Below, in pieces: positions 1 to 9,837 of a DNA stretch of 64,000 nt. The notes under the pieces were generated by a model. The model was given only the letters and a program-made list of their open reading frames with translations. It made no database searches and was not told the origin of the DNA. The number at the start of each line of letters is the position of its first letter. The first letter of the stretch is position 1. The stretch covers positions 62,001-126,000 of the forward strand of contig JBLDXI010000060.1 of NCBI GenBank assembly GCA_047495785.1, in the 5' to 3' direction. The position numbers were made by a program, and so were the translations under genes. This stretch comes from Lepidodermella squamata (lineage: Eukaryota > Gastrotricha).

Positions 1-1687
1 TGAGTAGTTCCGTTGGATAGTACTGACGAAGATTCGGATTATCGACAGAATCGGCGCTCAGGTAAACCAATTCCTTTTGAGGTAGATCTTTCAAGATTCG
101 CTCGTTCAACAAATCGACCTCGTCGTTGCGAGTAGCCAAAAGACAACGTTCGGCCAAGTACTGAGGCTCATTGTAGCGGGTCGGCAAATCACCGTAAATG
201 GCGGAAATAAGATCGTTCAAATTGTTCACGTTTCTTATCGGCTCCGGTAGGGTTATCAAGTCAGGCTCCAATCCGACAGGTCCTTCAGCTAAGCCATCGC
301 CGACTCGCAAAAGCCATTCGGGGAAACCGGCGACAGCAGGATCATCAATAACTCGCATGTTCTTCGACAAAGTTAATTTCCGAACCTGAGGCCAGAAATG
401 AGATCGAGAAAGCGATTGTTCAACGATACGATGGCGACCACCCTTTGGAACAACAGGTAGACACTGTCGAAAATCACCACCGATAACAACTGTTAGCCCG
501 CCAAACAGTGACTGATTTTGTCTGATATCCTTCAAAGTTCGATTGACGGCCTCGAAGATGTAGCGACTCATCATAGGCCCTTCATCCCAGATTAGAAGTT
601 TTGCTCGACGAATCAATTCAGCCAGAGCCGACTGCGCTGATATGGAGCATGTAGACGACTCGTGAATGTTGATGGGAATTTTAAAACGGAAATGAGCTGT
701 TCTGCCACCGGTCAACAACAGGGCTGCTATCCCAGAAGAGGCGCAGGCAAGGGCGATTTCACCTCGAGAGCGAACCGAGGCAAGCAGTAAATTGAATAGA
801 TAGGTTTTACCGCAACCACCATGAGCTTGCAGCATGAAAACATTAGGCTCGTTATGGAATACAGCGTTCTCGATTTCGTCCTTAGCCGTCCGTTGTTCGT
901 CATTAAGCAGAGGCGTTTTCTCGAGGACAAACGCTTTTAATTGCTCGCGATCATATTCGGTCTCCTCTCGTATCAATTCGAACATTTGCGCCTCGGCGGC
1001 AGCTAGAGGCATCTGAGGGAAATCTGAGAGCGACTTGCTGTGGTAATTAAGGCTTAACTCGATTTGAGCCAGGGCTCGATTGCGAATTCGATCGGTGATG
1101 TGATTAATGCCGTCGTTATGCATGAAATCTTCGCAAAAATGTGTCTCGAATTGCTGCCAAAGTAAATGCGGGTTGGGAGGATTCGAATAGATAAGATGCA
1201 TTGCAAACAATTTTCGCAGTTGTCCTGGCATCTGAAATTGCACGGCCTCGAGTAAACTGTGTTCAACTTCATCATCATTTTCCACGAGATTTCGAGCTCG
1301 GCATGCGTCGATGAAAGTAGGGTGAACAGTTCCAGCAACAGTTCTCAAAGCCTCGAAAGAAGTGGGACCTTTAACCACGTGCAGCAGTAGTCGCAGGTAG
1401 TAAATTTCTTGATGGGGCGAGCAGGTATAAACACGACCGACGTTGCCATGACCCTTTTCCCTGGGTTTCCATTGCCTAATCTTGGGATGCCACGTGAATT
1501 CGCGACAAATTTCGGGGTAGGTAAATCGTCTGGCTCGCGGATCATTTCGGCAGATTTCGAAGAATGCGGTCAATTTAGTTCGACCTAACAAAGTGAGATC
1601 AGGATTAGCTTTTTTCGGGTCGAATGTAACACGCTGTTGATCAGGGAGATGTAAGTCGAGGCGGCAAATAGCGGGAAACTCGCATAT
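1..1687 (-). mobile_element. Helitron replication-helicase protein, truncated
   Basis: Reading the minus strand from 1687 to the window edge gives one open frame. It matches the end of the Rep region and the PIF1-type helicase of a Helitron rolling-circle transposon. Landmarks in order are VHLPDQQ-like (as LHLPDQQRVTF), a YYLRLLL...GPTSFEALRTVAG block, LLNDEQRTAKDEI just before the helicase, Walker A as AHGGCGKTYLFN near 790-825, Walker B as LLIWDEGPMMS near 590, and VVIGGDFRQCLPVV near 480. No stop or frameshift was seen in this stretch. The frame meets TAA at 1688-1690 and nothing recognisable continues upstream, so the HUH nuclease part is missing or lies behind an unseen junction. The C-terminus lies outside the window. 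Family assignment is firm; activity is doubtful. Confidence 0.88.
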
Positions 1688-2022
1688 TTAGTTTTGATAT
1701 CTGCTAATATCTCGAGCACGAAAGCGTAAAGCCGCAGTTTCTGCAGATTGGGTCATTCAGGGAAAAGAAGCAAGGCATGACAGACTTGCTTTTGAACGAC
1801 TCGAGTTGGTGTACCGAAGAAACGATACATGTATGCTTTTGTTGGCAAATTACTCTTCATTATTATAATAGGATTTTAGGAGAGATTGAGTTTGGAGAAG
1901 AGCGAGCTTTGCTAGAGCTAAAGCTGGACAGCGGCTGGTCCAATGAAATGCTTTGAAAATTTGCATACGATGGAATTTCGCGCTTCGACCAGAGAAACTG
2001 GAGAACCAAAGGCCCGGCGGTA

Positions 2023-2095
2023 CTGTATTGCAAAGTACAGTTCTCGCAGCTGTAAATAGTTGTACAGCTGGTTGAAACTGTACAGTCGTGTACAG
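2023..2095. repeat. Hairpin array 1 (three CTGTA...TACAG units)
   Basis: Three imperfect palindromes of 18 bases start at 2023, 2050 and 2078. Each begins CTGTA and ends GTACAG. They are separated by 9-10 bases of unrelated sequence. A degenerate fourth unit may follow near 2104. Unit design and spacing are the same as in the larger array at 3252-3510. Confidence 0.75.
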
Positions 2096-2233
2096 TGCGT
2101 CGTATGTACTGCATATTGCTCTAGGGGACAGCTCACATATTACAATTATGTTACATAATTCCCCTAGGGGAAAACTTCACATATTGACAGTTTAAGGCGG
2201 ATTTTTTTAAATGCGAGCGAAGCGAGCCATGAT

Positions 2234-2294
2234 CCAAAATCCTTGCCCCGCCGTAAGAGCGAGCGGAGCGAGCATTACGGGGCAAGGATTTTGG
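2234..2294. repeat. Inverted repeat around a GAGCGAGCGGAGCGAGC loop
   Basis: The left arm CCAAAATCCTTGCCCCG pairs with CGGGGCAAGGATTTTGG on the right. The loop is built of GAGCG/GCGAGC steps. GAGCGAAGCGAGC-like words recur at about 2210, 2345, 5690, 5770, 6140 and 17870, so this looks like a dispersed foldback repeat of the genome. Confidence 0.7.
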
Positions 2295-3251
2295 GACGAG
2301 CGTAGCGAGGCACCGAGCGAGACGAGAAAGCAGCGATTAATTTTTGTCGCAGTCGAGCGAAGCGAGAAAAGTAACCAACAACTAGTTTCTTCCTTCCGCT
2401 AGATAAAGGCGACCAGCGACTGTTTTACGCTTCTCAACGACGATCTCACTGGTGGGTATAACACTGTCAGGTAAAAAGAGCCCGAAACAAAACGAAATCG
2501 GTCACTTCCAAGCTTGAAACGAGTCGAAGCAGGAGTGAAACGAGGCGCAGCCAAGTGTAACGAATGCGGAGACGAGTTTCAACATTTTCGAATTTTTCGA
2601 AGGCCCACTTTTTCCAAGATAATACATGTACGAGATACACGTGAAAATACTTCACGCCTCTTTCTTTCGCCTTCGCCCTCTTCAAAACCGGAACCGGAAT
2701 TATTATTAAAATTCAATTATAAAAGTCTTTTTCATTCCTAACTTTCTTTTTAATCATCAAAATCCGAATCATAGCTAACGGAATTGTTCTTCTTCAGACC
2801 TGAAGTGTCAAAAATTGCGCGATGATCAGACTGCTTGCCACTCCAAACGGTTGATACGGGGGGCTTAATACTACTTGTTTTAGGTAATTTTAGGTAATTT
2901 TGGGTAGTAATTTTAGGAATTATTTCACTTTACAGCATTTCCAGAAGATCGGCCATCAAAGCATCCAAAAGTGTAGGATAGAGGAATGGGCGAATTTCTC
3001 AAGCTGGGTGGAGCTCCAGAGGGAACCTTCTTGAACGCGGCGGGTGAAAGGGAATATATCTTCCAAGGCCATTTGGCTTCATAGCCGTCTCGCATCTCGC
3101 GCACAGACTGTCTTCAGCTCATTCTCGTAGCGAAACCATACATCTTCTGACCAAGGTAGATAGTCACCTTTGATGCTTGGTTTCGCTCCGAGATCGAAGA
3201 AGTAACATTGACGTCGTTTTTGCTGTAGCTCTATATTATATGGTCATTTGA

Positions 3252-3510
3252 CTGTACTGAGGGTACGGCTCGTCGGGCTGAACAACTAGTACAGTTATTT
3301 GGACTGTATCTCACGCTACAGTCAATAGTAGCTGTAATTACTAGTACAGCTAAACGAACTGTACTTGCAGTACAGCCTAATTGAGCTGTAATCGCAGTAC
3401 AGTAAGATGAACTGTACTCGCTGTACAGCTCGAGTGGACTGTACCGTTCGTACAGCATTGGAGACTGTAACTAGGATTACAGCCTAAAAATACTGTACTT
3501 GGGAGTACAG
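3252..3510. repeat. Hairpin array 2 (ten CTGTAC-N5-GTACAG units)
   Basis: Ten palindromic units start at 3252, 3278, 3304, 3332, 3359, 3386, 3412, 3439, 3465 and 3493. The period is 26-28 bases, about 2.5 helical turns. A typical unit is CTGTACTCGCTGTACAG: a 6-bp stem and a 5-6 base loop. The 9-10 base spacers differ from each other. Several units carry compensated changes, for example CTGTAA with TTACAG at 3465. It is not a CRISPR array, since the organism is eukaryotic and the repeats are themselves short palindromes. Confidence 0.85.
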
Positions 3511-4930
3511 GAGTTTTTTTGCCTAAAGTGCGGGTTCTTCCGCGACGTGAACGCACTGCTTAGCATATGCACACATGAAATATGACTAAAATTCTAGAGT
3601 TTTTAATTCAATTATTCATCCCCTAATAGCATACCGCTGAATTCGGGAGATGCTCAATTAGTATGGTATGAATTCATAACTCTGAAAAACAGCACTTTGC
3701 AACCCCTGATTTCAGGGCCTACCCCTAAATTCGGATGGAGCATCCCCTGATTTCGGACCATATTTTTTTCTAGTGCTAGAGATGGCGATGGCCAATCGCG
3801 TTAGTATTAGTGGTTTTACACCCTCGAATGCGTTATGCTAACCGAGAAAAGACATCGGATTTGTTCCAGTAATAGCCCAGGGCTGAGGGGTTAACTCAGT
3901 TCAAAAACGTCAAAAATTAACCATTCGCAAAAACTTGATTCTTTGAATTCTTCAAAATTTCAAGGTTGAAATTTTAGAAGCCCGGGCTGCTCTCTACTGT
4001 AAAATAAAACAAATGCGGTACGCACTTTGTGTTTGCCGCTTGCCGCTTTCAACATGTAAAACTTGGATAGAGCTCGGAATAATTTCATAGACCTTGGATC
4101 GGGAATTAACCTATATAGAAAGGGTTTGCATGTTTTAATGCTGCGTATATCAATGATTGGATTAAAGAAGACTGGGTAGTATTTTTAGCGTTGAAATGGG
4201 CGTTTTATGGCGCCCAGAAAAAAATAGGAGGATCAGTTTAGGAGACCGATCCGGGTCGGAGAAAAACCATCTGATAATCAGTGACGACAAAATAATATCA
4301 AAATCGAGAAATAATATCAATATTACTCCCATCTATGAAATCACCAGTCACTCGTTTTGTCCTGCGCAAATGATTAGAATCCTCTAAATTTTTTATTCCT
4401 ATCCATCCCGAATTTTTATTGCAAACATAGTCGAGCCACATTTATTAAGAAAATTGAAACTCAGCAATCAACAGCCGAGTCAAATCCAAGTTCGCGGCAA
4501 ACTGCTTGCGTAGCATGCTGAATGTGACAGCTATCGCTATCCCATACGTGAAGCCTATCCATTGCATGGCCCGGGCGATTGATGCGGGCGGGATTTAGAC
4601 TTGGGCTAATATATTATCGGTTGGGCTGTTGTTGTAACAAATATGGTGAATCTAAAACCTTGTTGTCTTTTCTTTTAGACTGAACGAAAACCCATCGTGG
4701 CCCAAGATGGTTTCGCTTTTGTATATGTCTTAATGTCGAATGTCAGAGTCCGATGTTCTACGAACTGGGCACTGGATCAGGGATTTTACGGCTTGCCTCC
4801 AATCAACGCGAACAAAGATCGTTGTCCAAAGTTGAACTATGTTTCTGTTTCAAAATTGTGCCTAGCCTGCTGCTTTTGCTGTCGACTATTCTTATTGACT
4901 ATATTGAATCTATTATTGGCAAATCGGCAA

Positions 4931-4956
4931 ATAATAATAATAATAATAATAATAAT
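4931..4956. repeat. (AAT)n microsatellite
   Basis: An uninterrupted run of about eight AAT units lies in non-coding DNA. Length is likely variable. Confidence 0.9.
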
Positions 4957-5622
4957 TTTGAAGTAAAACTTTGTTGAGCGAACGTCGTGTTTAGTCGTGT
5001 TGATAATGGTTTTTTAATCTTTTTCAGCAGCATCTCTTTATATTTGAACAGCATAGACTAATATAAGTGACTGGACACTCTTGCCTTTGTAATACTGCCG
5101 AAATTATTCGAATTTTCAATATAGAAGTCCTCAAGCACATTTTTAAGGAAATTTTTGAATTTTAGCCCTCACTATATCCTGGTGTTGCAACGACAGTTTT
5201 CATCGGCCGTAGTGGAGCCGTAGTCAAAAAGGCAGTAGCTCACAACCATATACATTCTGAAGCTGTGTCGTAAAAATTTTCCCAAAATTCACGGCTTTAA
5301 AAACTTTGAGAACTTGCAATTTGACCCACCTCAGATTCCAGAATGTTACTAATGGGATCGATGCAGAATTTTATGAGAGCTTTCTATTGATACCAGAATT
5401 ATTTGTCTATGTTGAACAGTAACAGTGCAGCAATATCAATGAAACTTTACTAGGGCGAATGTGACGGCGTCTCTTTATGGCAACCAGCAATAATTATTAG
5501 ATTTCGCGCTTTTCAGAGTGACCGGCAGCCCTTTAGAGCAGAGCGAAGCGGATTTATATGCAAAACGATCCGATCTTTGATCCCTAATTATCTACATCAG
5601 TGTGTTTTTTAAGGAATCCAGT

Positions 5623-6294
5623 GGTGTTGACTTTATGTTTTTTGGTGTTGACATAAAGACATGGATAAAAAATCGTTCGCTCGCTCGCTGCGCTCGCTCG
5701 CGATATCCTCATTTGTCAATAATTCGATTCTGTTGATAGTGAGCAATGATTAGACATATGTAACCTTGCGAGCGCAGCGAGCTTAGGCTAACGGTTTTTC
5801 ACGTAATTTTGGCTGAAAGTAGTCTAAAATAGGATGTTTTTCGCGTCATGATGACGAATCTCTCCGCGAGGCACTCTAGCGACTTGCACGATGTTACCCG
5901 TGAGTAAACGTAAGAAAATATAAAAGCCATTAATAAATTTCACACATAATAAATCTCAGAAATGTTCTTGTTATTTTTCAATTCGGTGGACATTTTTCAG
6001 GAATAAGAGCTTAAATCAAAAGGGTTATTCTAAGGCGGTTCAATTCTCTCCCTAATTCGGCCGCAGGGTGCGATCTTGGATCCCGGAGCTGTCAAGAATG
6101 GAAATTGTATTTCCTGTATTTGCTAAACTCCACTAATAAGCGAGCGAAGCGAGAAAATTTTGAAGATTTCCAACTGAAACACGCTCCTAAACCTCTAAAA
6201 ATTAACAAACCAGTGGGATAAATTCTCATTTTGCTGTCTGGCCCGGGTGAAGCGCCTTTTTTTGGTGTTGACATTGACCCGCTTTGGTGTTGAC
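5623..6294. repeat. Dispersed GGTGTTGAC motif pairs
   Basis: The word GGTGTTGAC occurs at 5623, 5644, 6264 and 6286, as two close pairs 13-22 bases apart that flank about 600 bases of gene-free DNA. The copies in each pair are preceded or followed by T-rich or TTTATG-like tracts. They could be the ends of a degraded repeat element; I do not recognise it. Confidence 0.35.
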
Positions 6295-6877
6295 ATTGTC
6301 AACCATGTCCACCCCTTAAAAAAAACTCTGTCTACATCAAAGCTACCTATTTATTGTTGATCGAGAAAACATTTAGCCTAGTGGCTTCTATTTCTCTTGC
6401 AATAAATAATAGGTTAAAAATATGCGCCCGCACAAGAGGCCGCATTTGCATAATATATGCTACACTAATAATAATAATAGTATAACGCCGACTGAAAATC
6501 GTTTAAATAGCTGTAGCTTAACCCCAGATGGTCCAAGTGCATCAATTTTTACATATTCTTCATCCTCGCATCAAGACGGTCATTTTGATACCGGTTTCGA
6601 GGCTAAATTCGGCAAATTAAGAAAATTTGTTTTCCCATGTGGGTATAGCATGGTTAAGCAACATTACTGCACGGCGCCGACGATTACCAAGCCGATTCTA
6701 GGGGCACTTCAGGGTGATTCATGGTGAAGACGGGCGAGTTGGGGACAGAGACAACCAAAAAACATGATATTTATCCTTATCATTACTTTTTATTTTATGA
6801 ATATATAGCAAATTGCTACAATTGCTAGTTTAGCTGTAAACAGATTACAACAAGTCGATGGCAATACAACGTGTTAT

Positions 6878-7873
6878 TTAGAATTCTAAGTATATCATCG
6901 AGTATAAGAGAGGGATCAACTGAATTAGAGACATACATTGAACTACATGTCCATTGTTATTCTCGTTTTTTGAGATATCGGGGTTATCTGCGGAGGATTT
7001 TGAAGGTGCGACTGCAATCGAAGTGGACTCTTTCAAAGGGCCAGTTATTTTCTGGACATCATTTCCACCGAGTCGTAATGCTTCCAAGCCATTCGACAGC
7101 TTTACGTTAGCTTTGCTCTTCAACCTTTCAGTAGCAACAGCCACCTTAGCTGCTATTTCACCCTCGGTCAGCTGTGTCAGACTGCGAAGTGCAACGATGT
7201 AGTCTGAGATGACGCTGCCCTTTCGGAAGCCAGTTATATTCACCCAAAGCACTTGGCAATCCAGCGACTGAGCCGTGTCATTCGCAATCTGCCAGATTAG
7301 GGGTTTCACGAACTGAGACAGGGCCAAGAAATTAGTAGAATCAGGTCGATTCAAGCTGACATCCCAAGGATCGGCATTAATTGTTATATTAGGCTCAGGT
7401 AACCAAAGAGAGTCTCCCATAATCGTCATATTCATAGTCAGCAAGTAGTCGTAATAGGTCGAAGGCTGATAAGGCTTTATGCTAGATTGCACTGTCGACT
7501 TTGACGCAGATGTACTCGCTTCTGTTTGCTGCGTAAAGGTTAAGGCATTCACTTGCGTTGTAGGAGTAGAATTGGACCCGATTTGTGTTGCAGACGTTGG
7601 GGAAAGTGAATTTGAATTAGCTTCGCTGCTTAACTGCGTAGCTGTAATAGGAGCTGTTGTGGGAGCTGTATAAGATGGGGATGATGTCCCTGTCGCTGAT
7701 GATGTTGCTTCGGTTGATACGGTTGCGTCAGTGAACGTTGTTGCTGCTGTGGATGCGCTAGCTGTTGCGCCACTGGTTGATGCACTAACTGAGCTAGTTG
7801 TCGAGCTTGTAGTAGTTGATGTGCTAACTGATGAAGTTGTGGTTACGGGTCCATTTGTGTAGAATTTGACTTG
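6878..7873 (-). pseudogene. 3' part of a transposon-split secreted/surface protein gene (SEA-like C-terminus)
   Basis: This is the continuation of the last coding exon that breaks off at 15216. It is in the same frame once the transposon and one GTAC copy are set aside. It encodes YQVKFYTNGP, then about 110 residues rich in Ser, Thr and Ala (mucin-like). A SEA-like domain follows, with the GFRKGSVISDYIVAL strand near its end, as in the GSV-x-V-x-Y element of SEA domains. The last 20 or so residues are hydrophobic, fitting a GPI signal or membrane anchor. The next-door paralogue has the same YQIKFYT junction but only a short Thr/Ser tail. With the transposon in place, this part has no start codon or promoter of its own. 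Confidence 0.75.
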
Positions 7874-7877
7874 GTAC

Positions 7878-8090
7878 CCAGATGAAAGTGGCTGGGCCTA
7901 TCATAGGCTGTTTAGGTCTAACTTAGCCCCAAAAAGTATAACCTAGGGCTAAGGTAGGGCTGCGATTGAAAATTAGCTCTAGAGTAGGCCTACGAAATAG
8001 GCAACTGAAATTTTAGGACTACAGTAGGTCTAAAATAGTGTTGGGACTAATTTAGGCCTGCAATTCCACATAAAAACCCGAGTTGCTTGT
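7878..8090. repeat. Left subterminal repeat region of the transposon
   Basis: Beyond the terminal repeat this end is packed with TAGGCCT variants in both orientations (GGCCTATC, TAGGTCTA, CTAGGGCTA, TAGGCCTA, TAGGTCTA, TTAGGCCTG), spaced roughly 15-40 bases. In plant En/Spm such subterminal motifs bind the element's accessory protein. The same role here is inference. Confidence 0.7.
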
Positions 8091-8810
8091 TACTGCAGGC
8101 CTGAAAAATTTTCACATTGCAAACAACGCTCACATACGTCAAGCTATGCAAAATAATGAAACTAATCAAGCTTGCACTGATTTTCATCGAACATTAGGTC
8201 AAATGCTAGGCTATTGGTGAGAAATTCTACTTACCCGGATTTGGGATATCGCTTTTTCGTTGAAATGATACTCGAGGACGTTAGACGACATCGGAAAAAA
8301 CGCGGCCAAGTCACCGAGCCAATAGGAGATCGAGACGCCAAAGCTAGGAAAAGAACAACCAGTCGCGCAAAACACGCAGAAAATAAACGAGAGAAATTTT
8401 GATTAAAAATCGAATGAATGATGTTGAAGCGTGAATAAAACAACAGCATTTCCAGCGATATTTTTTCTACTTTATTAATTCTAAGATTTGTAAAATTTAC
8501 AGGCACAAATTGTTCAAGTTTTTATACATCAATCACAAGTTTTCTCGTTACAATGAACCAACAGGATAATTTGAGCGAGTTTGATGATCCTCGTCGGTTT
8601 CAAATAGGAAGAAATACGAAATAACCGGGCAAGTGTCGCATATGGCTCTAACGTAAAAAATTGGCACGATAATAACATTTGTACGATAAAAATTTTATGG
8701 AGGAAGTGAGCAAGCAATTTTTGAAGTAGTTTTTTCAACAAAGTCATTTCAAAGTCATTTCAAAAAGTTTGGCAGAGCGCGCAGTAGATGAGAAACATTT
8801 CCACAGATTT

Positions 8811-9763
8811 CTAATTTTCCACCTCGTCTTCACTGGCAGCATACCAGGCTTCGCCCTGCTCCCGCTTGTTCAGAACCTCCCAAAACGTCATGCTGGACTC
8901 ACTGGTATGATAAGAGTACTCCTCGTCGATCGAGTCGAACAACTCGTCGTAGCTGGAGCCGCGCGATGTATCGTCGCTCTCCAGAGTGTCCTCAATCCAA
9001 CCGCCGAACAAGCCCGGCTTTAGCACCTTTTTCTTTTGCTTTACCGGTGATATCTGCATGTATTTTAGAACAAACTATAACACAAATTTTCACAATTTGT
9101 TTATTCAAACCTCGCATTTCATCCCCGCTGAATCATTTGCATCATTTGCATCATTTCCAGAGGCGCCGACCAGACGCTTCGGCGAGCTAGTCCAAGCAGG
9201 GTTCGACAGGAACGGGATGAGAGGCTGCTGTTCGGCTGCTGTTCGGAGATCGACGACTGCGTTTACGCTCTAAAAAGTTAATAATTCTTACAACTTATCA
9301 GATTTATTTCAGAAAATTACCGGTTCCTCGCTAGTATCGTCGGAGATTACTGTTGTTGAGTGCAATGTTGAGTGGGGCTGAAAAATAAAAAAATTTGAAA
9401 AATCGAACATTCAAATAAAAATTAAGGGCAACTTACGATTTCCATTTTTCCGTCATTTTGTCCGTCATTCCAATACAACGAGTAGAGCATTGTCGGGAAA
9501 ACTAGCGTTTCAGCAACCTGTTGACAATAACAATAAATAAATCATCAACACGTTCTATTTTCTCTTACTGTAATATTTTCCGAATAATCGCTCGTGTTAC
9601 TCTTCTTCGGGAGTGGCGACGAGGCTTCCGACTGGGCGGCAACTTGATCAAGGTGCCGTTTTTCGCAAACCTGTAGAAAATAGCTCAACTTGAGAAAAAT
9701 ATTGCAAAAAAATCTGAATACCCTTGAATCATCAGGCGCATAGAAGTTGCCATTAGATGCCAT
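8811..9763 (-). CDS. Transposon-encoded small acidic protein (function unknown)
   Basis: Six exons: 9763-9722, 9670-9569, 9517-9437, 9377-9321, 9269-9111 and 9053-8811. All have GT-AG introns of 51-59 bp in phase 0, giving 227 residues. The start ATG begins MASNGNFYAPDDSR and the stop is TAG at 8811. The protein is hydrophilic and has no membrane segment. The middle is Ser/Thr/Pro-rich, with a DANDANDS run. A basic KQKKKVLKP patch precedes a strongly acidic C-terminus rich in Asp/Glu and aromatic residues (EEYSYHTSESSMTFWEVL). I do not recognise a family. It lies just downstream of the transposase gene on the same strand (75 bp gap), so the two may share a transcript. The clean splice phases argue that it is a real gene of the element. 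Confidence 0.75.
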
Positions 9764-9837
9764 TTATATCAACAATTACTAATATTTTTGAAGTAAAATC
9801 TATTATAGGACAAATTGAAGTAATAATTAAGTAGATT

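Larger units (their letters stand above)
1691..6877. other. Gene-poor stretch
   Basis: I see no convincing coding gene here. The short open frames lack conserved motifs or plausible splice structure. The stretch holds two hairpin arrays, an inverted repeat with GAGCGNAGCGAG cores, an (AAT)n microsatellite and scattered copies of GGTGTTGAC and GCGAGCGAAGCGAGC, which are listed separately or as findings. It looks like repeat-derived DNA next to the Helitron. Confidence 0.5.

Noticed and set aside
3252-3510. CRISPR-like array (short repeats with unique spacers)
   Set aside because: The host is eukaryotic, repeats are degenerate palindromes of 17-18 bases, spacers are only 9-10 bases and there are no cas genes.
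6422-6727. 101-residue open frame
   Set aside because: Low-complexity Asn/Ser composition, no homology signal, isolated in repeat-rich DNA.
8214-8506. Overlapping open frames on both strands near the left end of the transposon
   Set aside because: No motif, no splice partner and no link to the three well-supported element genes.
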